From assembly GCA_963707835.1 (NCBI GenBank), contig CAVPRI010000002.1:124001-188000 (forward strand): a DNA stretch of 64,000 nt, in the 5' to 3' direction. Source of the DNA: Bog-473 sp963707835. GTDB taxonomy: Bacteria > Actinomycetota > Acidimicrobiia > Acidimicrobiales > RAAP-2. The position numbers and the translations under genes are program-made. Of the stretch, positions 1 to 8,046 are shown piece by piece. Numbering within the stretch: the first letter of the stretch is position 1; each line of letters opens with the position of its first letter. The notes beneath the pieces were generated by a model. The model saw only the letters and a program-made list of their open reading frames with translations. It was not told the origin of the DNA and ran no database searches.

Positions 1-161
1 TGGCGCCCGCTCCGCCCCTCGGGTACTGGGGCACGGCCCGTGACGGTGCCGCCGCCATTTTGTTCTTGGCCAGCGACCTGGCCCGCTTCGTCACGGGCCA
101 GACGCTCCACGTCGACGGCGGCAATCTGGCCGCGTCGGGCTGGTATCGCGACGCGCCGTAG
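1..161 (+). CDS. Short-chain dehydrogenase/reductase, C-terminal end (cut by window edge)
   Basis: These are the last 52 codons of a gene that enters from the left edge, read in the frame starting at base 3 and ending with TAG at 159-161. The residues include FLASDLARFVTGQ followed by LHVDGG, the usual C-terminal signature of classical SDR oxidoreductases, in which the segment after the last helix closes over the NAD(P)-binding Rossmann fold. The catalytic Tyr-Lys part lies outside the window, so the substrate cannot be guessed. The gene converges on the aldehyde dehydrogenase that follows on the other strand. Confidence 0.85.
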   Translation, partial: APAPPLGYWGTARDGAAAILFLASDLARFVTGQTLHVDGGNLAASGWYRDAP

Positions 162-185
162 CCCGGGCCAACGGGAGCGACGGGG

Positions 186-1658
186 CTAGACGCTCCAGAC
201 GATCGATTGGGGCTCGGTGTAGGCGAGCAGACCGTAGTCGCCCCCGTCGCGACCGATGCCGCTCATCTTGAAGCCGCCGAACGGTGCCTCGTAGTGGCGC
301 TGTGAGGTGTTCACCGAGACGCTGCCCGACCGAAGGCGCTTGGCCACGCGCAGGGCGCGGGACCAGTCGGCGGAGTACACACGGTCGTAGAGCCCGTACG
401 CGGTGCCGTTGGCGATGGCGACACCCTCTTCCTCGTCGTCGAAGGGGATCACAGTCAGCACCGGCCCGAAGATCTCTTCGCGGGCCACCCGCATGGTGGG
501 GTCTCCGGCGATCAGGGTCGGCGCAACGTAGTACCCCACGGCCGGGTCGCTCGGCCGCGCCCCTCCGGCGAGGATCTCCCCTCCGTCCTCCCACGCCCCT
601 TCGACGTGGGCCTCCACGCGAGCCCGCTGTGCGGCCGAAATGACCGGACCGACCACGGTCGTCGGGTCGGTGGGATCGCCCACCGTGAGCTGGCTGGCTC
701 GTTCGACCAGGGCCCCGCAGACCCGGTCGAAGACGCTCCGATGGACCACCCCGCGCGTCGGCGCGGTGCACACCTGTCCGGAGTGAATGGTCCAGGTGGA
801 GGACAGGCACGTGATGGCGGCCTCGACGTCGGCGTCGTCGAAGACCACGCAGGCGCCCTTGCCGCCCAGCTCCAGCAACGTCCGCTTCATGGCACGCGCC
901 GCAGCCTGCGCAATGGCGACACCGACGGTGCTCGATCCCGTGAAGCTCACCGCGTCGACGTCGCCGGCGTCGACGAGCGCGGCCGAGGAGGCGGGCCCCT
1001 CACCGTTGACGAGGTTGACCGAACCCGGAGGGAACCCGACCCCATCGAGAATGCGCACCAGCTCCATCACGGCCAGGGGGTCCTGGGGCGCCGGCTTTAC
1101 GACCACGGTGTTGCCGGCGGCCAGCGCCGGACCGATCTTGCCCGCCACGTTCGAGAGGGGGAAGTTGTAGGCGGTGATGCAGGCCACCACTCCGAGCGGG
1201 ACCCGGTTCACCATGGCTCCGATCACACCACCGCCCGAGAACGGCGACGATTCGACGGGCTGGGGCAGGAGCGGGGTCTCGAGGACCGGCCGGGGGTCCC
1301 GCGCAGAGCGTTCCAGGCGGTCCACCGCGAGGGGGATCTGCAGATGCGCCCCGAGCGCCGCGGTGGACCCGGTCTCGGCCATCACCAACGGCAGCAGCTC
1401 GGCCGATTTCGCCCGGAGGGCTGCCGCCGCGTCACGGAGCAGCGCACAGCGGTCCTCAGCGGACCAGGCCGCCCACGCAGGTTGCGCCTCCTTGGCCGCG
1501 GCCACCGCGGCCCGGGCGTCGTCCGCACCGCCATTGGCCGCCAGGCCGACGCACTCTTCGGTGGCGGGATTGACGATCTCGTAGGTCCCCCTCGACGCCT
1601 CCACCCACGCGCCCCCGATGAAGAGCTGACGCTCGTCGTGCCCTGTGGTCTCGGCCAT
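186..1658 (-). CDS. NAD(P)-dependent aldehyde dehydrogenase
   Basis: A 490-residue protein of normal family length that should oxidise an aldehyde to the acid in the cytoplasm. The coenzyme site is visible around residues 160-195 (AYNFP with Asn165, then VVVKPAP). The general base Glu263 sits in LLELGGKG and the nucleophile Cys297 in SGQVCTAP. The C-terminal half has EEIFGPVL and the oligomerisation segment. The start is the ATG at 1658, preceded by a GC-rich leader. It is transcribed away from the FtsH-like gene and lies tail to tail with an SDR, so it may act with it on alcohol-to-acid oxidation, but that is inference. No specific substrate class is evident. Confidence 0.95.
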   Translation of the reverse strand: MAETTGHDERQLFIGGAWVEASRGTYEIVNPATEECVGLAANGGADDARAAVAAAKEAQPAWAAWSAEDRCALLRDAAAALRAKSAELLPLVMAETGSTAALGAHLQIPLAVDRLERSARDPRPVLETPLLPQPVESSPFSGGGVIGAMVNRVPLGVVACITAYNFPLSNVAGKIGPALAAGNTVVVKPAPQDPLAVMELVRILDGVGFPPGSVNLVNGEGPASSAALVDAGDVDAVSFTGSSTVGVAIAQAAARAMKRTLLELGGKGACVVFDDADVEAAITCLSSTWTIHSGQVCTAPTRGVVHRSVFDRVCGALVERASQLTVGDPTDPTTVVGPVISAAQRARVEAHVEGAWEDGGEILAGGARPSDPAVGYYVAPTLIAGDPTMRVAREEIFGPVLTVIPFDDEEEGVAIANGTAYGLYDRVYSADWSRALRVAKRLRSGSVSVNTSQRHYEAPFGGFKMSGIGRDGGDYGLLAYTEPQSIVWSV

Positions 1659-1861
1659 GGCGCCCCCTTGCCCGGGCCGCCCTCACGACGGCGGGTCCCA
1701 TTCAACCGGGTGGGGAGGGGCCGGCGCACCCCTCCCACCTCGCCTTCCGTGGTCCCGAGGTCCGGGCCCCGGGGGAATCGAACCGGAAGAATTATTACTT
1801 TCGTCACTTCGCAGGCCATAAGTCCTATGACAGGCTCTATGTTGAAGGTCGTCCACGGGGG

Positions 1862-3805
1862 ATGAACAGGAGTCTGGTCATGAATCGGCCCACCCAACCG
1901 GGTCCCTCCTCTCTTGGCGCGGATGCCGACAGAGGATCGGGCCCCGGTCCTGGTGGTACCGGCGGGTCCCACGTCGCGGACCACCGCGTCTCGGGGATCG
2001 TCGGTGACGCCATCCTCGGCAGCGCGGACGTCTCCCGGGCCCGCGAACGCCGCCGGATCGCCCGGCTGCGCCGCCTGGTGGCCGTCAGCGCCCTGGTCGC
2101 CGGCTGGGTGGTCATCCGCCGGATCTCCGGACACCCGGTCTTCCCGTCCATCGGGCTCCCGCACTGGATCGGCGGCGCCCTGCCCGCCATCGTCATCGTG
2201 CTCATGCTGGGCGTGGTCATGCTGGCTCCCCTGCTCGGCGCCGGGCGTTCCCCGCACACGATGATCCGGCCTGGTGAGACCGCTGTCGGGCTGGAGGACC
2301 TGGTGGGGATCGACCCCATTAAGTCCGAGGTGGTGCGCACCATCAACTTGTTCCTGGCCCACCAGACCTTCCGCGAGGCCATGGGCGGCTCCGCCCGCCG
2401 GGGGGTGCTCTTCGAGGGGCCGCCGGGTACGGGCAAGACCTTCGTCGCCAAGGCCATGGCCAAGGAGGCGAATGTCCCTTTCCTCTTCGTCTCCGCATCG
2501 GCCTTCCAGTCGATGTACTACGGGCAGACCAACCGCAAGATCCGCTCGTTCTTCAAGGTGCTCCGGGCGCAGGCCCGCAAGGAGGGCGGTGCCATCGGCT
2601 TCATTGAAGAGATCGACGCCATCGGAGCCGCTCGGCGCGGGCTCGGCGGGAACGGGCCCAACGAGGGCGTGACCGGCGTGGTGAACGAACTGCTCGTCCA
2701 GCTGCAGTCCTTCGACACCCCGACCCGGGGGCAGCGCGTCGCCTCGCTCTGGATCGACCTGTTCAATCGCTACCTGCCCGAAGGCGCCAAGATCCGCAAG
2801 CCCGCAGTGGCGCCGGCCAACGTGTTGGTGGTGGGCGCCACGAACCGAAAGGACGACCTCGACCCGGCGCTGATCCGTCCCGGTCGCTTCGACCGCACCA
2901 TCTACTTCGGCTTGCCCGGCCGGAAGGCCCGGGCCGACATTGTGGCGTACTACCTGGGCAGGAAGGCCCACGGCGCCGATCTCGACGAACACGGTGCGGC
3001 CGACATGGTGGCCGGGATGACCTTCGGGTACTCGCCGGCCGCCCTCGAACGCCTCATGGACGAGGCGCTGGTGATCGCCCTGACCCATGGGCGCTCTGTC
3101 ATGTCCCTGCCAGACGTCGCAGAGGCCAAGATGCTCGTCGAGCTCGGCGTCACCGACGAGACCATCTACACCCCCGACGAGCGTGAGCGGGTGGCCACCC
3201 ACGAGGCCGGCCACGCCACCGTGGCGTACTTCGTCGGACAGACCCGGCAGCTCGACGTGCTCTCCATCGTCAAGCGGCGGGACTCGCTCGGGCTGCTCCA
3301 GCACTCGGACACCGAGGAACGCTTCACCAAGAGCAGCGAGGAGCTGCACGCCCTCCTGCAGATCGCCATGGGCGGGATGGTGGCCGAGGAGCAGTGGTTC
3401 GACGAGGTGTCGACCGGCCCGGCCTCCGACCTAGCCGCGGCCACCACCATCGGCGCCCAAATGATCGGGGCCTGCGGCATGGGCACCTCGCTGATCTCGG
3501 TGGCGGCCGCCGGCAACGGCTACCTGGAGGGGAGCTTGGTGGACAAGGTCCTCGGCGACAAGGATGCCCGGGCCGAGCTCGATGCGCTGCTCATGGGCTC
3601 GTGCGACAGCGCCAAGGCCATCGTGCTCGAGCACGCCGCGGTGGTCGAGGGGTTGCGAGACGCGCTGCTCGAGCGCGACGAGCTGGTCGGGGCCGAGATC
3701 ACCGATGTGATCGAGATGGCCCTCCGGCGCCAGGACGCGCCCGGGGTCATCGCCGAGCTGCGCCCGTCGCACCCGCCGAGAACGGCGGCGCGCAGCCACA
3801 CCTGA
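1862..3805 (+). CDS. FtsH-like membrane AAA ATPase / zinc metalloprotease
   Basis: A 647-residue protein. Two hydrophobic segments (about 71-87 and 103-126) anchor it in the membrane. An AAA domain follows, with Walker A GPPGTGKT at 186-193, a Walker B segment reading GFIEEID near 246-252, and the second-region-of-homology arginines in LIRPGRFD. The C-terminal peptidase-M41 domain has HEAGH at 447-451 and a downstream Asp in GPASDL as the probable third zinc ligand. The family extracts and degrades membrane and misfolded proteins. It differs from canonical FtsH in its Walker B (FIEEID instead of FIDEID) and long Gly/Pro-rich N-terminus, so it is probably one of the extra actinobacterial FtsH-like proteins. 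ATG 1880 is an alternative start. Confidence 0.9.
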   Translation: MNRSLVMNRPTQPGPSSLGADADRGSGPGPGGTGGSHVADHRVSGIVGDAILGSADVSRARERRRIARLRRLVAVSALVAGWVVIRRISGHPVFPSIGLPHWIGGALPAIVIVLMLGVVMLAPLLGAGRSPHTMIRPGETAVGLEDLVGIDPIKSEVVRTINLFLAHQTFREAMGGSARRGVLFEGPPGTGKTFVAKAMAKEANVPFLFVSASAFQSMYYGQTNRKIRSFFKVLRAQARKEGGAIGFIEEIDAIGAARRGLGGNGPNEGVTGVVNELLVQLQSFDTPTRGQRVASLWIDLFNRYLPEGAKIRKPAVAPANVLVVGATNRKDDLDPALIRPGRFDRTIYFGLPGRKARADIVAYYLGRKAHGADLDEHGAADMVAGMTFGYSPAALERLMDEALVIALTHGRSVMSLPDVAEAKMLVELGVTDETIYTPDERERVATHEAGHATVAYFVGQTRQLDVLSIVKRRDSLGLLQHSDTEERFTKSSEELHALLQIAMGGMVAEEQWFDEVSTGPASDLAAATTIGAQMIGACGMGTSLISVAAAGNGYLEGSLVDKVLGDKDARAELDALLMGSCDSAKAIVLEHAAVVEGLRDALLERDELVGAEITDVIEMALRRQDAPGVIAELRPSHPPRTAARSHT

Positions 3806-3840
3806 GCCGCCGGCGCGAACGCACCCGGCGGAGACCGGGG

Positions 3841-4505
3841 TCAGCTCGGCGGGCGGAGCTCGGGCGGTCCGAGGTCGTCGTCGTCCTCGACCACCTCGGC
3901 GTCAATGACATCACCGGGACCCGAGGTGCCCGGCGTCCCCGGCGTCTGCGGGCGCGGCGCCCCGGCGCGAAAGGTGGTGAAGAACACGCCGGGTCCCTGC
4001 ATGAAGTTGACCTGGAAGGGACGGCCGACGTCCGGCCCCAACCGGGCGAAGAGGGGCAGGGCGCGGCGCTGCACCACGGCGTACTGCGCCCAGAGGGTGA
4101 GCCCGAGGTACAGCAGGAAGCTCGACCCGGCCAGGCCGGCGGTGTCGCCGCCAGCGGAGTCGACGGCGACGTGGACCCCGATGGACGCGAGCCACAGCCC
4201 CATGGTCAGGGCCGAGCCCTGACGGAACACCCAGCCGTTGCCGGCCCAGACGCGCATGGACAGTCCCCGCAGCGCGCCGAGGACGGGCGCCCCGATCACC
4301 AAGGTGGCCAGACCCACGCCCATGCACCGCCCGTCACGTGGTGGCCGTTGGGGTAGGACAACAGCGAGAAGAGGCCGAGCACGCCCAGCAGGACCGGGAG
4401 CCGGGGCTGGTACACCCGTGGCACCGGCACCACCCTCACCTGGCGCAGCAGGACGAGCACCAGGATCAACGCCCCGAGCACGTACGAGAAGGACGACATC
4501 GCCAT
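3841..4505 (-). CDS. Small multi-pass membrane protein (DUF1453-like), interrupted by a frameshift
   Basis: Two adjoining frames read as one protein. The first part (4505 down to about 4312) starts MAMSSFSYVLGALILVLVLL and runs to HHVTGGAWAW. The second (about 4312 down to 3841) continues with GLATLVIGAPVLGALRG, a conserved VRVW segment and another hydrophobic helix, ending in an acidic Pro-rich tail. Order and spacing resemble the DUF1453/CcdC-type membrane family. One base seems to be missing near 4312, probably a C, since GTCCTG would restore the frame. Function is unknown. It follows the LLM monooxygenase on the same strand with a 21-bp gap. Confidence 0.65.
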
Positions 4506-4526
4506 CGAGCCTACGGGGCGGGGCCT

Positions 4527-5558
4527 TCAGCGGTTCAGCAGCGGGCCGACCTCCACGGCGAAGCGCGCCACCTGGTCGCAGAGCTCCTCGGCGTCACGGG
4601 CCATCAGGCGCACCTGCAGGTGGTTCGCTCCCATGTCCACCAGCGAGCGCAGCCTCTCGGCCACCTCCGGGGCACGTCCCGAGACGACCCACGGAGGCAG
4701 GTCCCGACGCGGGCCGCCGTCGTTCAGGTAGACGGGATCCGCCACCGCGCTCACGTCGATCGGTGAGCCCCCACGCAGCTGGGCGCGCAGCTCCCCCAGC
4801 CGGGCGATCTGCCCCGGCAGGTCACGGTGGGTCGTGGTCGAGGGCAGCCATCCGTCGCCGAGGGCGGCGGCCCGCCGCAGCGCGGCCGGGGACGAGCCCC
4901 CGACCCAGATGGGAGGGCGCGGCTGGCGGACCGGCCCAGGCGCCAGGCCCATGTCGTGAGCGGGCCAGCGCGGTCCGGGCAGGTCGGGGAACTCCTCGGC
5001 GAAGCACCGGATCAGCGCGCGGAGCGCCTCGTCGGTGTGGGCGCCTCGTTCCTCGAACCCTCCGGTCAACAACTCGTACTCCTCGGGCACATACCCCGCA
5101 CCCACTCCGACGATGAGCCGGCCCCCGGAGAGGACGTCGACGGTGGAGAGCTCCTTGGCGGCCCGGAGCGGATGGCGGTGCGCGAGCACCATCACCTGGG
5201 AGAGCAGGTGGGTCCGGGTGGTGACCGCGGCCAGCCATCCGAGCGTGGCCGTCAGGTCGTACCAGACGGTGCCCATGGCATCGGACAGGCGGCGCGGGAC
5301 GGCGGTGTGGTCGCCGACGCCGAGTGAGAAGAACCCGGCTTCGTCCGCCACGCGAGCGACCCGGGCCAGCGTGGCTGGACCGGCCTGCCCTTCCCACTCG
5401 GCAGCGAGGGGGGTGGGTCGCGAGAGGACGGGCAGCTGCATGCCGTAGACCACCCGCCCCGGGGGGACCGCGAGCACTGGGTCGGTCGGGACGGGGTCGG
5501 TCGGGACGGGGTCGGTCGGGACGGGGTCGGTCGGGTGGAAGGAGGAGGGCTCGGGCAC
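4527..5558 (-). CDS. LLM-class (probably F420-dependent) flavin oxidoreductase
   Basis: A luciferase-like TIM-barrel protein of about 343 residues. Recognisable segments are VYGMQLPVLS at the first strand, FFSLGVGDHT, LLSQVMVLAHRHPLRAAKEL, SGGRLIVGVGAGYVPEEY and PPIWVGGSSPAALRRAA, the last typical of the actinobacterial F420-binding subgroup. Such enzymes transfer hydride or oxygenate a substrate using F420 or FMN. The start is uncertain: GTG 5558 includes a Pro/Thr/Asp repeat encoded by a 15-bp tandem repeat, while GTG 5453 or ATG 5441 would give a more usual N-terminus. It lies 11 bp after the dienelactone hydrolase stop and is probably co-transcribed with it. Confidence 0.88.
   Translation of the reverse strand: MPEPSSFHPTDPVPTDPVPTDPVPTDPVLAVPPGRVVYGMQLPVLSRPTPLAAEWEGQAGPATLARVARVADEAGFFSLGVGDHTAVPRRLSDAMGTVWYDLTATLGWLAAVTTRTHLLSQVMVLAHRHPLRAAKELSTVDVLSGGRLIVGVGAGYVPEEYELLTGGFEERGAHTDEALRALIRCFAEEFPDLPGPRWPAHDMGLAPGPVRQPRPPIWVGGSSPAALRRAAALGDGWLPSTTTHRDLPGQIARLGELRAQLRGGSPIDVSAVADPVYLNDGGPRRDLPPWVVSGRAPEVAERLRSLVDMGANHLQVRLMARDAEELCDQVARFAVEVGPLLNR
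5481..5535 (-). repeat. 15-bp tandem repeat (3.7 copies) at the 5' end of the LLM gene
   Basis: The unit GTCGGTCGGGACGGG (plus strand) occurs three times in full from 5481 and once more as ten bases. On the minus strand it encodes PTDPV repeated. It stays in frame whatever the copy number because the unit is 15 bp. It lies before the conserved barrel, so it may be a variable N-terminal extension or untranslated leader. Confidence 0.9.
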
Positions 5559-5569
5559 GGCGCTGGGGA

Positions 5570-6289
5570 TCAGGCGAAGACCTCGTCGAAGAGATCGACC
5601 ATGGCCCGCCAGGAGCGGCGGTCGGTCGCCTCGTGGTACGCGACGCCGGGCATGGCGGCCCGATCCACTCCCGGACTGGTGAAGGAGTGCCCGGCGCCGC
5701 CGTACACGTAGAGCTGCCAGTCCGCCGCCGCGGTGCGCATCTCGTCCTCGAAGGTGCGACGCTGCGCCTCGTCGACGATGGGGTCGTCCGCCCCGACGAG
5801 CGCCAGCATCTTGCCCCTGATCCGTCCCGCCTCGGCCGGGAGCGTCGTGCGAAGCTCGCCGTGGAACCCCACCGCGGCTTTGAGTTCGGCGCCGTCGCGC
5901 GCCAGCTCGAAGGACACGGCGCCACCGAAGCAATAGCCGATGGCGGCCAGCCTGGCGGTGTCGGTGCGGCCTTCGGCACAGAGCACGTTGAGTCCGGCGC
6001 GACCGAGCGCCCGGGTCAGCCGCGCGTCGGCCCGCAACTCGCCGGTCCGGGCCGTGATCTCGTCCAGGCTGCTCAGGGACTCGCCACCCCCGTGGTAGTC
6101 GAGGGCGAAGGCCACGTACCCGAGTTCGTCGGCCAGCCGGGCCGCGTGGTGGCGGGCGTGGCGGTCAATGCCCGAGCCCTGGTGGCAGACCAGCACCCCC
6201 GGACGGGTCCCGTCGCCCGCCGGGAGCGCCAGGGTGCCGACCATGGTGCGTCCCACTGCGTCGTAGGAGATGTCGCGGGTGGTGGCCAT
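5570..6289 (-). CDS. Dienelactone hydrolase family alpha/beta hydrolase
   Basis: A 239-residue cytoplasmic hydrolase of the carboxymethylenebutenolidase type. The nucleophile Cys is in GYCFGG, the acid Asp in GADDP and the His in GGAGHSF, giving the Cys-Asp-His triad of the family. The N-terminal LVCHQGSG oxyanion strand is also present. I chose ATG 6289 because the longer reading frame upstream overlaps the divergent lipoprotein gene. Family members open dienelactones in chloroaromatic breakdown but many act on other esters, so the substrate is open. It leads a likely two-gene unit with the LLM oxidoreductase. Confidence 0.9.
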   Translation of the reverse strand: MATTRDISYDAVGRTMVGTLALPAGDGTRPGVLVCHQGSGIDRHARHHAARLADELGYVAFALDYHGGGESLSSLDEITARTGELRADARLTRALGRAGLNVLCAEGRTDTARLAAIGYCFGGAVSFELARDGAELKAAVGFHGELRTTLPAEAGRIRGKMLALVGADDPIVDEAQRRTFEDEMRTAAADWQLYVYGGAGHSFTSPGVDRAAMPGVAYHEATDRRSWRAMVDLFDEVFA

Positions 6290-6333
6290 GGCCGAACCGT
6301 ATCGCCCGCGAGGCCGCGTCATACTGGGCGGCG

Positions 6334-7557
6334 ATGCGCGGGAGACGTCGCCGGCGCCTGCAGCGCCGCGTGGTGCCGGTGCCGACTCCGAGACTCCGTG
6401 CTCGGGCCGGTTTCGGGGCACCGGCTGCCGGAGGTGTGCTCGCCGTGGCTGCCCTGGCTGTGGCTCTGGCCTCGTGCGGGTCGGGTCCGGCGGGGGGCCC
6501 ACACGCGACCCCAGCCGCCGCCGGCTCGTCGACCACGTCGGCCCCAGCGTCGTCCACCTCGACGACGGGAACTCCTTTGTCCACCCTGCCGCCGGTCGCC
6601 ACCACGGGACCCCTGCAAGTGGGCGCTCCCATCGCACTGCCGTTCTCGGCCGACCGGGTGACGGCGGCCGAGAGTCCCGACGGTGCCGTGTTCGCCGCAC
6701 CGCAGGACCCCACGAGCCAGGCTCCGTCGGTGGCCTGGGTGGTCGACGGCAACGGACCGGCGGTGGTGGCCGAGCACGTGGCCGATGGCATCGCCTCGCT
6801 GGCGGCCGACAGCACGAACTTCTACGTGGCCACGTACACGGAGGTCCTGGCCTTCGCTCGGACCAGCGGGAACCAGAGCGGGCAATGGGCGATGCCCCCG
6901 TTGACGACCGCAAACGCCTCCAACGCCGACCTGGTGTCCATCATGGCCGCGGCGGGAGCCGTGTACCTCTCGGTCACCCGCGGCGACACGGTGAGCGTCT
7001 ACCGCATCGACCCGGCGTCCTCGGCCGCGCCGCGTCTGGTGGCGCGAGGCCTCGGTGCGGCCGTCGGACCCGACGGGGCCGTGTACTACGAGCGGCCGGA
7101 CTACGTCCTGGCGGTCCGGCGCCCAGACGGCACCACCACCACCGGAGCGCCGCTGGCCCATGCACCGAACGGTCTCGGCGGCGGGGTGCAGTACCTCGAC
7201 ACCGTCGCCGGCAGTGCGCTGTGGGTCAGCGAGCCCGCCGGCCAGGGCCTCGATGCACAGTTCACCACCTATGAGACCACGACCCTCAAGCCCCTCGGGA
7301 CCTACGGCGGCACGGTGACGAGCACGGTGTCGGACTCTGCCGCCGGACCGCTGGTGCTCGTGCCCGCGGGCAGCGCGCCGGGGTGTCCCATGGCGTCCAT
7401 ACCCTCTCCCACGTCGTGCGTGTTCCGCATCACCACCAGCGGAGCCGTGAGCGACCCCGTCGGTGTCGGCGCAGCGGTGAACCTGCTCGGACCGGGGCCG
7501 GCGGTCGTGATGTCCGACACTTCCACCGGCCAGTTCGACCTGATGCGCCTGTCGTGA
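6334..7557 (+). CDS. Secreted lipoprotein, probable repeat/beta-propeller-like body
   Basis: A 407-residue protein with an Arg-rich N-terminus, a hydrophobic stretch at about 33-46 and a lipobox ALASC with Cys48 as the lipidation site. A Ser/Thr/Pro/Ala-rich linker (about 50-85) follows. The rest consists of repeating short beta-strand-like segments such as VAWVVDG, NFYVATYTEVLAF, VYLSVTRGD and AVYYERPDYVLAV, which looks like a propeller or WD-type fold, but no exact family is recognised. It is probably anchored to the outer face of the membrane. It diverges from the dienelactone hydrolase with 44 bp between starts. Confidence 0.75.
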   Translation: MRGRRRRRLQRRVVPVPTPRLRARAGFGAPAAGGVLAVAALAVALASCGSGPAGGPHATPAAAGSSTTSAPASSTSTTGTPLSTLPPVATTGPLQVGAPIALPFSADRVTAAESPDGAVFAAPQDPTSQAPSVAWVVDGNGPAVVAEHVADGIASLAADSTNFYVATYTEVLAFARTSGNQSGQWAMPPLTTANASNADLVSIMAAAGAVYLSVTRGDTVSVYRIDPASSAAPRLVARGLGAAVGPDGAVYYERPDYVLAVRRPDGTTTTGAPLAHAPNGLGGGVQYLDTVAGSALWVSEPAGQGLDAQFTTYETTTLKPLGTYGGTVTSTVSDSAAGPLVLVPAGSAPGCPMASIPSPTSCVFRITTSGAVSDPVGVGAAVNLLGPGPAVVMSDTSTGQFDLMRLS

Positions 7558-7560
7558 GCC

Positions 7561-8046
7561 CTAGCTGAGCGCGCCCTCGCGAGCCAGGAGAGCGCGCTTC
7601 ACGTCGAGGCCGCCGCCGTACCCGCCGAGGCCGTCACTGGCCACGACCCGATGGCAGGGCACGATGATCGGCACCGGGTTGCGCCCGTTGGCCTGACCCA
7701 CGGCGCGCGCCCCACCGGAACGGCCGACCCGACGAGCCAGCTCGCCGTAGGTGATGGTCTCCCCGTAGGGGATGCGGCTCAGCTCGCTCCAGACCTGCAG
7801 CTGGAACTCGGTGCCCTCGAGCTCCATCGGGAGGTCGAATTCCGTGCGCGCCCCGGCGAAGTATTCCCGGAGCTGCGTCGCCGTCGACTTCAGCACGGGA
7901 GGGACTTCGGCGACGTCGGTGCGGTGCCCGCGTCGTTCGGAGGGGAGCCAGATCCCTATCAGGGCGTCGTCCGCGCACTCGAGCACGACGCGTCCGATCG
8001 GCGTCTCGAGCGGCATCGTCACCGTCAGGTCCGAGGTGGTGGTCAT
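7561..8046 (-). CDS. ogt: Methylated-DNA-[protein]-cysteine S-methyltransferase
   Basis: A 161-residue protein that repairs O6-alkylguanine by moving the alkyl group to its own cysteine. The suicide Cys131 lies in IIVPCHRVV. The helix-turn-helix DNA-binding segment YGELARRVGRSGGARAVGQAN and the Asn of NPVPIIVPC are also intact. The ATG at 8046 overlaps the stop of the upstream alkA gene in the ATGA arrangement, so translation of the two is coupled. The pair forms one alkylation-damage operon. Confidence 0.95.
   Translation of the reverse strand: MTTTSDLTVTMPLETPIGRVVLECADDALIGIWLPSERRGHRTDVAEVPPVLKSTATQLREYFAGARTEFDLPMELEGTEFQLQVWSELSRIPYGETITYGELARRVGRSGGARAVGQANGRNPVPIIVPCHRVVASDGLGGYGGGLDVKRALLAREGALS

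Noticed and set aside
4527..5933. 468-residue minus-strand protein starting inside the dienelactone hydrolase
   Set aside because: The first 130 residues are antisense or out-of-frame shadow of the hydrolase; the LLM domain starts after 5558.
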